A DNA stretch of 16,779 nucleotides from Candidatus Brevefilum sp. (GTDB lineage Bacteria > Chloroflexota > Anaerolineae > Anaerolineales > Anaerolineaceae): positions 1 through 16,779 of the forward strand of contig SLIC01000247.1 in the NCBI GenBank assembly GCA_007135845.1, written 5' to 3'. A program made the position numbers and the translations under genes. The notes beneath the pieces were generated by a model. The model searched no databases. It was not told where the DNA came from and saw only the letters and a program-made list of their open reading frames with translations. Shown here one piece after another: positions 1 through 8,930 of the stretch; position 1 is the stretch's first letter; the number at the start of each line of letters is the position of its first letter.

Positions 1-72
1 AAGTTCTTAATCGATTGTGATTTTGTCACTGGAGCGGTGTATTTTGTCGATGGCGGCAGAAGTTTAGTGTGA
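1..72 (+). CDS. Short-chain dehydrogenase/reductase, C-terminal end (partial)
   Basis: The window opens inside a gene. The first frame reads 23 residues to a TGA at 70-72 and ends in TGAVYFVDGGRSLV. This matches the usual C-terminus of classical short-chain dehydrogenases (SDR), where the pattern (V/I)TGxxxxVDGG closes the Rossmann-fold subunit. The nucleotide-binding and catalytic Ser-Tyr-Lys parts lie upstream and cannot be seen, so substrate and cofactor are unknown. The next gene starts 15 bases after the stop and its weak Shine-Dalgarno overlaps this stop codon, so the SDR probably belongs to the same operon and may oxidise or reduce an alcohol/ketone intermediate. Family assignment is from the C-terminal motif alone. 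Confidence 0.75.
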   Translation, partial: KFLIDCDFVTGAVYFVDGGRSLV

Positions 73-87
73 GAGGCGATTAGCTTA

Positions 88-2886
88 ATGAATAAGGAAT
101 TAATTACGTTCAGACTTAACGAAAAACAATACACTAATAAGACCACCGCCGAGACCAGCGTGCTGAGCTTAATCCGAGATACGATTGGTTTAACGGGTAC
201 TAAAAAGGGCTGTGAGGCTGGAGACTGCGGAGCCTGTTCTGTTCTGCTTGATGGACATTTGGTCAAGTCCTGTCAAATTCCTGCAGTCAAGGTTGATGGG
301 CGATCTGTCGTTACGATTGAAGGTATCCAGGGTGCTGAAGGTGGGCGTGAAGATGCAAAGCTCAGTGATTTGCAGCAAGCATTCTTAAAGCATGGTGCTA
401 CCCAATGTGGTTACTGCACACCTGCCATGATCCTGGCTGGTGAAGCGATTTTGAGAAAAAATAGCACACCAAGCCGAGCGGAAATTAAAAAGGCCATCAG
501 CCCGGTTTTATGCCGGTGCACGGGTTATCAACAAATTGTTGATGCCATTGAAGATACTGCAATAAAAAGGGCGGGTAAGGATACGGGTTACCTGGAAGGA
601 TGGGAGGAACCTCAGGAGAAAAGCAGGTTTGTGCATGTAGGCAATCGTAATGTCCAGTCAGTGGATGGTACCGACAAGGTTTCTGGGATAACCCGCTACG
701 TTGACGATATTGACATTCCAGGTGTCCTGCATGCCAAAGTATTACGCAGTCCAGTACCGCATGCCGTGATTAATACCCTGGACACACAAGCAGCTCTGGC
801 AGTTCCTGGTGTATTGGCTGTGATCACCAGTGAGGATTTTGTTGATCACGGGAGTTTAGGATGGCCGGTTAAAGATGCGTATATACTCGCACACAATAAG
901 GTGCGTTGTGTTGGCGATCCCATCGCGGCTGTTGCGGCAGAAACCGAAGCAGCAGCCATTGCTGGTATTGAAGCAATCAAACTCGAACTTCAAACATTGC
1001 CGGTCGTGGATAGCGTTCACACAGCACTGGATGAAAATTCCCCAATTATCCCGGATAACGATTCCAATAATGGCAACCTGTGTCTCACGCATATTGTGCG
1101 CAACGGTGACCCACAACCGTTGCTGGCAGAAACGGCGAACAAGGTTGATCAGACCTATACCTTTGAACATCAGGAACATGCTTATATTGAATTAGAAGGG
1201 GCGTTAGCCATCCCGGAAATTGATGGCAGCGTAACAGTTTATGCCAATGACCAGAGTCCATTCATTAATCGAGATAACACTGCGGCTGTTTTAGGACTGC
1301 CAAAGGATATGGTGCGTGTCATCCAACCGCCAGTGGGTGGATCCTTCGGTGGTAAGGATGATATCGGCTATCAATGCACGGCACAAGCAGCAAAGCTGGC
1401 ATTGATCACAGACCGACCGGTGAAACTGGTTCTAAAACGTGAAGAATCAATGAAGGCATCCTACAAACGGGAAGCGATGGAGATACGGATGCGTGTGGGG
1501 GCTGATGCGGATGGCTTTTTACAGGCCGTTCAGGCTGATTTAACCGTGGACAGTGGTGCTTATGCCTCGATGACACCGCTGGCAGCCTGGCGCGCTTCAA
1601 TGCATGCTGGTGGATGCTACCGCTATCAAGCTGCTCAAGTTGACACCCAGGTCATCTATACCAATAACGGTTATTCTGGTGCATTTCGCGGTTTTGGGAA
1701 TACTCAAGCCTGTGCCGCTATTGAAGTTGCCATCGATGAGCTGGCCTACCAGTTGAAATTGGATCCGATTGATTTTCGCTTAAAAAATGTGCTGGTTAAT
1801 GATGATTTCGCATTTACTGGCAATAAGATTGCGTTTGATGTTACTGTCGATCGCTGTTTGAGTTGGGTTCGTGAAGAATCGGATTGGGATCATAAGCGTT
1901 CCGCTTATGGAAGTCATATGAAGGATAATGGTGTCCGGCGGGGTGTAGGTGTGGCTTGTTATTTTCACGGCAGTGGATTGGGCGGTGAAGGCGTTGATTA
2001 TGCCACAGCAAAATTACGCATTGAACCGGATTATTCATTGACATTACAACATGGCATGACTGATTACGGACAAGGCAGCCGCACTGTCTTCACGATGCTG
2101 GCAGCCGAGGTGATGGGCATCCAGCCTGAGCGAGTTCATATGTTGCGACCTGACACACAGACGGCGAATGAATCAGGCCCCACGGTTGCTTCCAGGGCGA
2201 CGTTGGTGGGTGGTAATGCAGTCAAATTGACTGCTGATAAATTGAACCAGACACTGCTTTTGGCAGCAGGGAACCTATTGGGGTGTAATCAAGAAGAGGT
2301 GCGCCCTCATATGGGATTGTACATCAGCCCAAGTGAAAATGAAGCCACCTTTGAAGAGGTTGTCGACCACGCAAGGAAATTGGGGTTGCAACTTTCGGCT
2401 GAAGGATACTGGCAAATTCCTGAAATTCACTGGGATTTTGAAAAAGGAACAGGCACCCCTTACTTTACTTACTGTTATGGTGCCCAGGTGGCAGAGGTCG
2501 AAGTGGGTCAGGACAAGCAAATTAAAGTAAGGAAAATATGGGCGGCACATGATGGCGGCACCATTATCTTCCCGGTTGGTGCACAAGGACAGATGATCGG
2601 TGGGATTGCTCAGGGCGTTGGTTATGCCCTGACGGAAGGGTTTAGCTATAAGGCAGGATATCCTCAAAAAGTGAACTTGGCTGAATATGCCATACCAACT
2701 GCGCTGGATATGCCTGAGATTGAAGTGGTCTACCTGGACACCTATCAAAATAGAGGACCTTTTGGCGCTAAAGGCTTGGCTGAACCAACCATGATAGCAA
2801 CCGCGCCTGCTATCGCCAATGCTGTTTTTCATGCCACTGGAGAACGTCTGCGTGATTTTCCACTTAGATTAGAAAGGACACAATAA
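88..2886 (+). CDS. Xanthine dehydrogenase-family Mo hydroxylase / aldehyde oxidoreductase, fused 2Fe-2S and Mo domains
   Basis: A 932-residue molybdenum enzyme that would hydroxylate an aldehyde or (hetero)aromatic ring using water as oxygen donor. Residues 1-90 form a plant-type ferredoxin domain with cysteines C42, C47, C50 and C62. Residues about 95-160 form the second 2Fe-2S domain with C107, C110, C142 and C144. From about residue 185 the Mo-pterin part follows, with PPVGGSFGGKDD, AFRGFGNTQ and near the end FGAKGLAEP, whose E899 sits where the family has its catalytic glutamate. There is no FAD domain, so the layout and length resemble Desulfovibrio gigas aldehyde oxidoreductase (907 residues), which passes electrons to flavodoxin or ferredoxin. 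Start: GAGAGG at 71-76, 11 bases before the ATG. The stop overlaps the next start by one base (TAATG). The substrate cannot be told; the amidohydrolase two genes on would fit an N-heterocycle. Family certain, substrate open. Confidence 0.93.
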   Translation: MNKELITFRLNEKQYTNKTTAETSVLSLIRDTIGLTGTKKGCEAGDCGACSVLLDGHLVKSCQIPAVKVDGRSVVTIEGIQGAEGGREDAKLSDLQQAFLKHGATQCGYCTPAMILAGEAILRKNSTPSRAEIKKAISPVLCRCTGYQQIVDAIEDTAIKRAGKDTGYLEGWEEPQEKSRFVHVGNRNVQSVDGTDKVSGITRYVDDIDIPGVLHAKVLRSPVPHAVINTLDTQAALAVPGVLAVITSEDFVDHGSLGWPVKDAYILAHNKVRCVGDPIAAVAAETEAAAIAGIEAIKLELQTLPVVDSVHTALDENSPIIPDNDSNNGNLCLTHIVRNGDPQPLLAETANKVDQTYTFEHQEHAYIELEGALAIPEIDGSVTVYANDQSPFINRDNTAAVLGLPKDMVRVIQPPVGGSFGGKDDIGYQCTAQAAKLALITDRPVKLVLKREESMKASYKREAMEIRMRVGADADGFLQAVQADLTVDSGAYASMTPLAAWRASMHAGGCYRYQAAQVDTQVIYTNNGYSGAFRGFGNTQACAAIEVAIDELAYQLKLDPIDFRLKNVLVNDDFAFTGNKIAFDVTVDRCLSWVREESDWDHKRSAYGSHMKDNGVRRGVGVACYFHGSGLGGEGVDYATAKLRIEPDYSLTLQHGMTDYGQGSRTVFTMLAAEVMGIQPERVHMLRPDTQTANESGPTVASRATLVGGNAVKLTADKLNQTLLLAAGNLLGCNQEEVRPHMGLYISPSENEATFEEVVDHARKLGLQLSAEGYWQIPEIHWDFEKGTGTPYFTYCYGAQVAEVEVGQDKQIKVRKIWAAHDGGTIIFPVGAQGQMIGGIAQGVGYALTEGFSYKAGYPQKVNLAEYAIPTALDMPEIEVVYLDTYQNRGPFGAKGLAEPTMIATAPAIANAVFHATGERLRDFPLRLERTQ

Positions 2887-4019
2887 TGGCGACCCAAACC
2901 GACTTTAACAATTTTGATTGGTCAAGTTTCAGCCGTAACTGGAAAATGTGGTGGGATGGTACCTTAGATCGTCCTATGGTGATGTTTGAGCGTATTGATC
3001 CTGAATGGGCGCGAGAATTTCAGAAAAAACATGGTTTGGCGGAATTGCCTTCGCGTGAGGCGAGTTTATCATTTACAGGCCAATTTGGGTTGAACACACC
3101 AACCGATGAGGTCCTTCAGTTTTATCATGATTTAATGAATCATATAGAATTTTATGGCGATGCATTTCCAAAGTTTTGGCCTAACTATGGCCCTGGTGTC
3201 GTTGCTGCATTCTTAGGTGGAAATTATCAAATCACTGCAGATACAACCTGGATCACACCGCCGAAAACAGAAGAGGGCGTATCTTTTGAAAACCTCCCCT
3301 TAGACAAGATATCCTTCGCATATGATCCAGAGCATCCCCTTTGGAGACGAATTTATAGCCTTACGGCTGGCGCGGTATTATTGTGGAAGGATCAGGTCTC
3401 AATTGGGATCACAGACTTAGGTGGAAACCTTGATGCTTTGGCATCACTGATTGGTTCTGAGCGCCTGGCAATGGAAATGTTAGATAACCCGGAGCAAGTT
3501 GAACGGCTTTGTCGAGAAATCCGACAGTCCTGGCTGCAATATTATGATCAATTGTATGCTTTGATTGATGTTGATTCAATCGGGTGTTCGTGTTGGGCAG
3601 CAGTTTGGGCATCTGAACGGTATTATATGTTTCAAAGCGATTTTGCCTATATGATCTCACCGCAAATGTTCAGACGATTCGTGATCCCGGATCTTGATGC
3701 TTGTGCAAAGAGGATTCCTTATTCGTTTTATCACCTGGATGGTAAAGGTCAAATCCCACATCTGGATCAGCTGATTGCATTAGATTCCCTGCGTGGAATT
3801 CAATGGATTCCTGGCGATGGCGCACCGCCATCTGAGGAATGGCTACCATTATTGGAGAAGATCATTGCGGGTGACAAACGCTGTCAATTGTACGTCTCTG
3901 CAGAGGGTGCCCGACGGATTGTGAAAGAATTAGGTGGCAAGGGTTTTGCTTTGTATATCACGGATGATCTGTCTCCTTCTGCTGCCGAGGCATTGGTTGA
4001 GGAGTTAATTAGTGAGTAG
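2886..4019 (+). CDS. Uroporphyrinogen decarboxylase-superfamily protein (divergent, function unknown)
   Basis: A 377-residue soluble protein that I place in the UroD/methyltransferase superfamily (TIM barrel, as in MtaA, MtbA and HemE). Support: the N-terminal WKMWWDGTLDRPMV segment seen in a divergent branch, the GNLDALASLIGSERLAMEML block, MISPQMFRRFVIPDLDACA, and the HLDG segment (H283-L-D285-G) where zinc methyltransferases have His-x-Cys-Gly. The Cys ligand is therefore Asp. The HemE N-terminal signature is not present, so haem synthesis is unlikely. No corrinoid protein gene is next to it, which argues against a standard corrinoid methyltransfer role. Start: AAAGGA at 2873-2878, 7 bases before the ATG, which overlaps the previous stop. 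The next gene overlaps its end by 8 bases. It is not a recent duplicate of the UroD-like gene at 5343: only the general fold pattern is shared. Actual reaction unknown. Confidence 0.75.
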   Translation: MATQTDFNNFDWSSFSRNWKMWWDGTLDRPMVMFERIDPEWAREFQKKHGLAELPSREASLSFTGQFGLNTPTDEVLQFYHDLMNHIEFYGDAFPKFWPNYGPGVVAAFLGGNYQITADTTWITPPKTEEGVSFENLPLDKISFAYDPEHPLWRRIYSLTAGAVLLWKDQVSIGITDLGGNLDALASLIGSERLAMEMLDNPEQVERLCREIRQSWLQYYDQLYALIDVDSIGCSCWAAVWASERYYMFQSDFAYMISPQMFRRFVIPDLDACAKRIPYSFYHLDGKGQIPHLDQLIALDSLRGIQWIPGDGAPPSEEWLPLLEKIIAGDKRCQLYVSAEGARRIVKELGGKGFALYITDDLSPSAAEALVEELISE

Positions 4020-5346
4020 TGAGCTCATCCTTACCGGCGCAAAGATTGCCGTTAAGCACGATCAAACATCTGCAACGCAAAAGAGCCATCAATTCTGCTG
4101 GATCGATCAGGGTTCACTTTATATAAAAGAAGGACGGATCGCAGGTATTTACCAAACCCAGGTGAACCCCAGTGCGATATCAAAATCAGCCCGAGTAGTG
4201 TCCTTGAATAATCAAGCGGTGATTCCTGCGCTTGTTAATGGGCATACACATCTTTCCCAGACTTTTTTGCGGGGTTTAGCATCTGGAAGGTCGCTTCTGG
4301 AATGGTTGAAGGAACTAATTTGGCCATTACAAAGGGCGTTTTCACCCGAGCTGCTTGAGCTGGCTGCTCTTCTAGGATTGGCGGAAAATACTCGCAGCGG
4401 CGTGTCGCAGGTGATCAACCACCACAAAATCACCCTTGATCCAACCTTTTCGGCCGCAGTAATCCGTGCAGCCCAGCTATCAGGATTAAAAGTAACATTT
4501 GCCCGGGCATGGGCAGATGTGGGTGAGTATGGTGAATCACCAGAGGCGATTATTTCAGATCTAACGTCACTATTCTCCCATGCAAAGCGTGGAGGAAAAA
4601 TAAAAATTGCCAGTGGGCCGCTAACTGCCTGGCGATGTTCGGCGGCCACCTTGGCAGAAACCCACCAACTGGCCCTTGAGCATGGGAGTTTCAGCCATAT
4701 TCATTTATCGGAAACACAAAATGAAGTTGAGATGACAGTGAAAGAAACGGGTTTACGTCCCGTTACCTGGTTAGCCGAGCTGGGACTGCTGGATGCGAAT
4801 TTCCAAATTGTGCATGCTGTTTGGGTCAACATAGAGGAGATCAAACTGCTTGCTGAAACACAAGCGCCTGTCATTCACTGCCCCGTGAGCAATGCTGTCC
4901 TGGGGTCAGGCGTGGCCCCTGTAAAGGCGATGCTTGAACATGGTGTCAGGGTGTCCTTAGGTACGGATGGCTCTGCATCGAATGATACACAAGACAGCTT
5001 TCAATCAATGAAAATGGCGCTTTGCCTGGCACGAGTATCAGCACTTGAAGGTGATACTCTCTCTCCCAAGGAGGTGCTCCACATGGCAACCCGATCAACG
5101 GGTTTATCGGTTGGTGAACCAGCTGACCTGGCGATCGTCGATCTTGACTCTGTTTGGTCAAGCCCAGTTCATGATGTGGAATCAGCACTGGTTTTAAGCT
5201 GTGGTCCGTCCAACATGTGGGGGTTACTGGTTGATGGCGATTTTGTCATGTACGACCGTCAGCTTACGCTGCTCGATGAGCCGATTTTAATAAAAGAAGC
5301 TCAAAGCGCGATCAAAATATTACGAAAGAAAGCAGGATTGGATTGA
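4012..5346 (+). CDS. Amidohydrolase, TrzA/SsnA/SAH-deaminase-like
   Basis: A 444-residue metal-dependent hydrolase of the amidohydrolase superfamily, in the group that deaminates or dechlorinates N-heterocycles (guanine, 8-oxoguanine, S-adenosylhomocysteine, triazines). The metal and catalytic set is complete: H78-T-H80 in NGHTHLSQT, H231 and E234 in HIHLSETQNE, H268 in IVHAVWV, H289 in HCPVSN, and D319 in LGTDGSASND. The loop between MATRSTG and ADLAIVDL is about ten residues shorter than usual in this group. It starts with GTG at 4012, behind GAGGAG at 3999-4004 (7-base spacing), and overlaps the preceding gene by 8 bases, so translation is probably coupled. Pairing with a Mo hydroxylase recalls the ssnA-xdhD neighbourhood of E. 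coli, which supports a heterocycle substrate, but this is inference. Family firm, substrate unknown. Confidence 0.9.
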   Translation: MSSELILTGAKIAVKHDQTSATQKSHQFCWIDQGSLYIKEGRIAGIYQTQVNPSAISKSARVVSLNNQAVIPALVNGHTHLSQTFLRGLASGRSLLEWLKELIWPLQRAFSPELLELAALLGLAENTRSGVSQVINHHKITLDPTFSAAVIRAAQLSGLKVTFARAWADVGEYGESPEAIISDLTSLFSHAKRGGKIKIASGPLTAWRCSAATLAETHQLALEHGSFSHIHLSETQNEVEMTVKETGLRPVTWLAELGLLDANFQIVHAVWVNIEEIKLLAETQAPVIHCPVSNAVLGSGVAPVKAMLEHGVRVSLGTDGSASNDTQDSFQSMKMALCLARVSALEGDTLSPKEVLHMATRSTGLSVGEPADLAIVDLDSVWSSPVHDVESALVLSCGPSNMWGLLVDGDFVMYDRQLTLLDEPILIKEAQSAIKILRKKAGLD

Positions 5347-6524
5347 AAATACGAAGCTCAATGAACGGTAAAGAACGTGCGAAATTGGCATTTGCCCACC
5401 AGGAGGGGGATCGTGTCCCTCTTTTCGAGTTGACGATTGATAACCCGACTGCTTCACATGTGCTGGGTAGACCGACATTGTGTGGATTTGGAGGGATAGC
5501 GCGCGGGGTACGCCAAAATGAAGCCTTGCTTGCAGGGAAGATCAAAGAATATCACCAGCAACGCACCTCAGATCAAATTGAATTATGGAAAACGCTGGAC
5601 TTGGATGTCTTCCCGGATTGTATGCCTGTGCCAGCCAACCCGGCGATCCCTGAGCAAATCGCACCTGATGCCTGGCGATTTGCGATGCCTGGAGGGGGAT
5701 GGTCTGTTTCGCGCTATGTTCCTGATAGTGATATGTACGACCAAGTGGATTCCCATTTGCGTGAGGGTGGCTTACCCGCTTTAGAACAGCTCACCACTGA
5801 GCTGGAAGCTACTGAGCCTAACCTTGATGATTGGGATTTCTCCTATGCAGAGAGGATCCTATCTGAGTTGGGTAAGGATCGCATGATAATGGGCGCTGCT
5901 GATGTTGAAATTGGATCAACCTGGGATTGGGCCGAGACATTCTTAATAGGTTTAGTTGAAGCACCAGACCTGATCGAACGGTACCTCGATGCCCGACTTA
6001 AGATCGCATTGATGCTGGGTGAAGCGATGTTGGAACGAGGCGTGGATGGTTTACATGGCGGGTATGATTGGGCTTCAGGTGCTGGACCGATCTTCTCTCC
6101 GCGTCATTTCAGAAAGTTTGTTTTCCCGAGGTTGAAACAAATTACCGATCTCTGCCATCGGTATGGTGGTGTGTATGTCAAACATACCGACGGAAATGTG
6201 AACACCCTCATGGAGGATATGATTGCTGCTGGTGTAGATGGGTTTCATGCCATTGAACCAAGAGCTGGCATGGATATCGCTGCCATTAAACAGAAATATG
6301 GTGACAGGTTGACATTGATTGGTAATGTGGATTGCTCAACGGTTCTGGTAGATGGTCCGGTTGAAGCAGTACGTGAAGAGACCATCCATGTCATCCGATC
6401 TGCTGCAAAAGGTGGAGGATTTTTGCTTTCCACCAGCAACTCAGTTCATCCAGGTGTAAAACCTGAATTTTATTTAGCGATGCTTGATACTGCCCGCGAG
6501 GTGGGCAATTATCCGATTGATTAG
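5343..6524 (+). CDS. Uroporphyrinogen decarboxylase-family protein (second copy, non-haem type)
   Basis: A UroD-family TIM-barrel protein of 393 residues from TTG 5343, or 387 from ATG 5361. The family pattern is clear: MNGKERAKLAFAHQEGDRVP near the N-terminus, then VKHTDGNVNTLMEDMIAAGV, IEPRAGMDI, LIGNVDCSTVLVDG and the closing FLLSTSNSVHPGVKPEFY. Zinc methyltransferases (MtaA/MtbA) bind zinc through His-x-Cys and a later Cys. Here the first pair is H281-T-D283 (TTG numbering) and the later block has STSNSV with no Cys, so a normal zinc-thiolate site is absent. HemE hallmarks are also absent. The function is probably a methyl, carboxyl or related transfer, but I cannot name it. Start choice: TTG 5343 overlaps the previous stop as TTGA and has AGGA 5 bases upstream; ATG 5361 fits the family start better but has no visible ribosome site. 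Confidence 0.85.
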   Translation: MKIRSSMNGKERAKLAFAHQEGDRVPLFELTIDNPTASHVLGRPTLCGFGGIARGVRQNEALLAGKIKEYHQQRTSDQIELWKTLDLDVFPDCMPVPANPAIPEQIAPDAWRFAMPGGGWSVSRYVPDSDMYDQVDSHLREGGLPALEQLTTELEATEPNLDDWDFSYAERILSELGKDRMIMGAADVEIGSTWDWAETFLIGLVEAPDLIERYLDARLKIALMLGEAMLERGVDGLHGGYDWASGAGPIFSPRHFRKFVFPRLKQITDLCHRYGGVYVKHTDGNVNTLMEDMIAAGVDGFHAIEPRAGMDIAAIKQKYGDRLTLIGNVDCSTVLVDGPVEAVREETIHVIRSAAKGGGFLLSTSNSVHPGVKPEFYLAMLDTAREVGNYPID

Positions 6525-6536
6525 AAAGGTACTGAT

Positions 6537-7901
6537 ATGAGTCAAATTAATGATTTAAGGAGCCATCTCTCGGTTTTACGCGATGCTGGTCAATTGATGG
6601 AAATCTCTGGACCTGTGCATTTACAACATGAATTGGCCAATGTTGCTGCGACCTTTGCCCGTCAGGGCGGATACCCGGTCTTGTTCAATAACCATCATTC
6701 AGATCAAGAGGTCTTTGATTGGCCGATTTTTGCCAACGCTGTCGTTGGCCCAGCCAGTGCAGCAACTGCATTAGGATGCTCAACAGAGGAGGTTCCAGAT
6801 CTGATGGGATCAGCGCTGGAACTTGAAAATGGCATCGCTCCGCATTTAAGTGAGGAAAATGCGCCATGGAAGCAAAATGTGATCAGCGGCGACGAAATAG
6901 ATATCAATCGCTTGCCCATACCCATTCATGGTGAATATGATGGTGGACCATTTATCACTGGTGGAGTGGCGATTGCCATGGACCCGGTTACCGGTCGTGG
7001 GAACCTCTCTTACAACCGCATGCAAATCCTTGGCCCAAGGACTTTTGGATTCAATGTCAATGAGTGGCGGCATGTGATGCAATTTTATAAACACCAACAA
7101 GCCAAAGACGAACCGCTGCAAATGGCGATAGCGATTGGTTTGGACCCCGCCGTGATGATTGCTGCAGCCGCTCGTTACGATGACGATGAGCTGGCCATCG
7201 TGGGGGCGATGCGTGGCAAGTCGATCCCAGTTTGTCCAGGCGTGACTGTAGATGTTAATATTCCATACGATGCTGAGATTGTGATTGAGGGTTATCTGCC
7301 ACCGCATCAACGTCATCCAGAGGGACCCCTGGCGGAGTTTCATGGTTATTATGGAGAATTGTGGGATTCACCCATATTTGAGGTCACAGCCATTTGTTAT
7401 CGTGATGAACCAATTTTTCAAACAATTATCCCAGGCTGGGACGAACATATTTACCTGGGGAATGTGCTGCCCCGCGAGCCATTGTTGCTGAAGTTTGTCC
7501 GCCATGTGAGTAAAAACGTCACCGGTTTACATATCCCGCCGTGCGGAAATGGTTTTATGGCTGTGGTTCAGCTTGATAAGAGCAATCCCGGAGAGCCAAA
7601 AAATGTGGCTATGGCAGCCTTCACTGCCCATGTCAATATTGCCAAGGTGATTGTGGTCGACCCAGATGTGAACATTTATGATACTGCCGATGTGCTCTGG
7701 GCACTTACCAATCGTGTGGATTGGGGAGAGGACACCTTCACTGTTGGGGGTGCTCAAGGCCATGAGATGGACCCCACCGCCGATTCGCGGGGTGTTCAAA
7801 CCAAAATTGGCATTGACGCAACCTATAAACCTGAACGACGTCCCTATGGAAAGCGGGTTACCTATCCAAACGTGAACCTCAAAAGGTATTTAAAGGAGTA
7901 A
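6537..7901 (+). CDS. UbiD-family (prenylated FMN) decarboxylase
   Basis: A 454-residue member of the UbiD family, which reversibly decarboxylates aromatic, heteroaromatic or alpha,beta-unsaturated acids using prenylated FMN. Visible features: the N-terminal [17 protein letters not shown] block; the prFMN/metal region [19 protein letters not shown] with N156 and R161; the [12 protein letters not shown] segment with E267 where the family has its catalytic Glu; and [13 protein letters not shown]. The protein is somewhat shorter than E. coli UbiD (about 497 residues) and close to many catabolic UbiD-like enzymes. AGAAAGG at 6523-6529 precedes the ATG by 7 bases, and the gap from the previous gene is 12 bases. 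No ubiX-like prenyltransferase is in the window, so the cofactor must be supplied from elsewhere. It lies between the UroD-like and luciferase-like genes, which suggests decarboxylation of a ring acid in the same pathway. Exact substrate unknown. Confidence 0.93.
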   Translation: MSQINDLRSHLSVLRDAGQLMEISGPVHLQHELANVAATFARQGGYPVLFNNHHSDQEVFDWPIFANAVVGPASAATALGCSTEEVPDLMGSALELENGIAPHLSEENAPWKQNVISGDEIDINRLPIPIHGEYDGGPFITGGVAIAMDPVTGRGNLSYNRMQILGPRTFGFNVNEWRHVMQFYKHQQAKDEPLQMAIAIGLDPAVMIAAAARYDDDELAIVGAMRGKSIPVCPGVTVDVNIPYDAEIVIEGYLPPHQRHPEGPLAEFHGYYGELWDSPIFEVTAICYRDEPIFQTIIPGWDEHIYLGNVLPREPLLLKFVRHVSKNVTGLHIPPCGNGFMAVVQLDKSNPGEPKNVAMAAFTAHVNIAKVIVVDPDVNIYDTADVLWALTNRVDWGEDTFTVGGAQGHEMDPTADSRGVQTKIGIDATYKPERRPYGKRVTYPNVNLKRYLKE

Positions 7902-7906
7902 AAGAC

Positions 7907-8929
7907 ATGACACAAAGAATGGCGCTGTATCTTCAGGATAAGCATGATATTCAATACGAATTAGAAATCGCCCAGTACGCTGAAGAGCGGGGGTTCAGTG
8001 AAATATGGCAGGCCGACACCCGCCTGGCCAGGGACTGTGTGGTCATGATGAGTGCGTTGTTGAGCAAGACCAAGCGATTGCGGATTGGTTCTGGCGTTCT
8101 ACCCATCTGGACTCGTAATCCTGCTGTGATCGCCGCCTCATGGAGCACAATGTGGGAGTTGGGTGGATTGGTTGATGGACGCGGCCGAGTGATGCTTGGT
8201 TTGGGTGCCTGGTGGGAGCCAATCGCCAGCCGGGTTGGTGTTGAACGGGTCAAGCCTTTGCGAGCCATGCGGGAGCATGTTGAGGCAATTCGTCAATTGT
8301 TCACGATGGAAGAAGTGACTTACAAAGGGACCTTTGTTAATTTGGACAGGGTCCGCTTAGATGTTGCTTTTGGAGATACTTCACCGCGTGATATTCCGAT
8401 TTACATCGGTGCCACAGGCGACAAGATGCTTGAAATGGCTGGAGAAATTTGCGATGGTGTGGTTCTGAACTACGTCGTATCGGTTGACTACATTCGTCGC
8501 GCGGTTGATCTGGTTGAACGTGGTGCTAAGAAGGCGGGGAAGACCCTCCATGATGTTGACCGACCTGAACTGCTTGTTTGCTGCCTTTCGGATGAAGATC
8601 CCGATGCTGCCATGGCAGAAGGCAAAAAATTGGTGGCTTATTACCTGGCGACAGAACCGCATATCATGAAGGCATCCAATGTTAGCGATGAATTATTGGA
8701 AAAAGTACAATCCATCATGTCATGGCCAGCAACCGAAGCAGATTATGTCCGTGCCAGTGCGGTGATACCAGATGATGTTGTGCGAGGTTTGATGGCCGTT
8801 GGCACATCCGATGAATGCCGGGCGAAGGTCAAAGAATATATAGACGCCGGAGTAACTTGCCCAATTCTCTACCCGATGATGGATGATATTCGCCCTGTGG
8901 TGGATGCTTTTGCCGATTGGACACCATAG
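7907..8929 (+). CDS. LLM class flavin- or F420-dependent oxidoreductase
   Basis: A 340-residue luciferase-like monooxygenase (LLM) fold protein: a TIM barrel using FMN or coenzyme F420. Recognisable parts are EYAEERGF-type helix ([16 protein letters not shown]), [19 protein letters not shown], the [18 protein letters not shown] block typical of methylene-tetrahydromethanopterin reductase-like members, and a C-terminal region with [19 protein letters not shown]. The GLGAWW/RNPAVIA pattern makes an F420-dependent reductase or dehydrogenase more likely than a light-emitting or FMNH2-monooxygenase type, but the cofactor is inferred. Strong ribosome site AAGGAG at 7893-7898, 8 bases before the ATG, and 5 bases from the UbiD stop. 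Position right after UbiD suggests a hydride transfer on the same substrate; an oxygen-dependent ring-opening role as in RutA is the alternative. Confidence 0.88.
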   Translation: MTQRMALYLQDKHDIQYELEIAQYAEERGFSEIWQADTRLARDCVVMMSALLSKTKRLRIGSGVLPIWTRNPAVIAASWSTMWELGGLVDGRGRVMLGLGAWWEPIASRVGVERVKPLRAMREHVEAIRQLFTMEEVTYKGTFVNLDRVRLDVAFGDTSPRDIPIYIGATGDKMLEMAGEICDGVVLNYVVSVDYIRRAVDLVERGAKKAGKTLHDVDRPELLVCCLSDEDPDAAMAEGKKLVAYYLATEPHIMKASNVSDELLEKVQSIMSWPATEADYVRASAVIPDDVVRGLMAVGTSDECRAKVKEYIDAGVTCPILYPMMDDIRPVVDAFADWTP

Positions 8930-8930
8930 C

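Noticed and set aside
2275..2832. Long minus-strand open frame (185 codons) within the Mo hydroxylase gene
   Set aside because: It lies entirely opposite a conserved coding region, has no recognisable domain and no ribosome site of note; it is a shadow frame.
2886..4019. Haem biosynthesis (HemE) role for the UroD-like genes
   Set aside because: The conserved N-terminal HemE signature around the coproporphyrinogen site is absent in both, and no other haem gene is nearby.
6846..7343. Minus-strand open frame (165 codons) within the UbiD-family gene
   Set aside because: It is antisense to conserved UbiD motifs and its composition (many His, Trp, Arg) is typical of a reverse shadow.
8883..8930. 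In-frame ATG at 8883 as start of the 2-hydroxyacid dehydrogenase-like gene
   Set aside because: It would overlap the LLM gene by 47 bases and add 16 residues of unlike composition; the ATG at 8931, one base after the stop, matches the family N-terminus.
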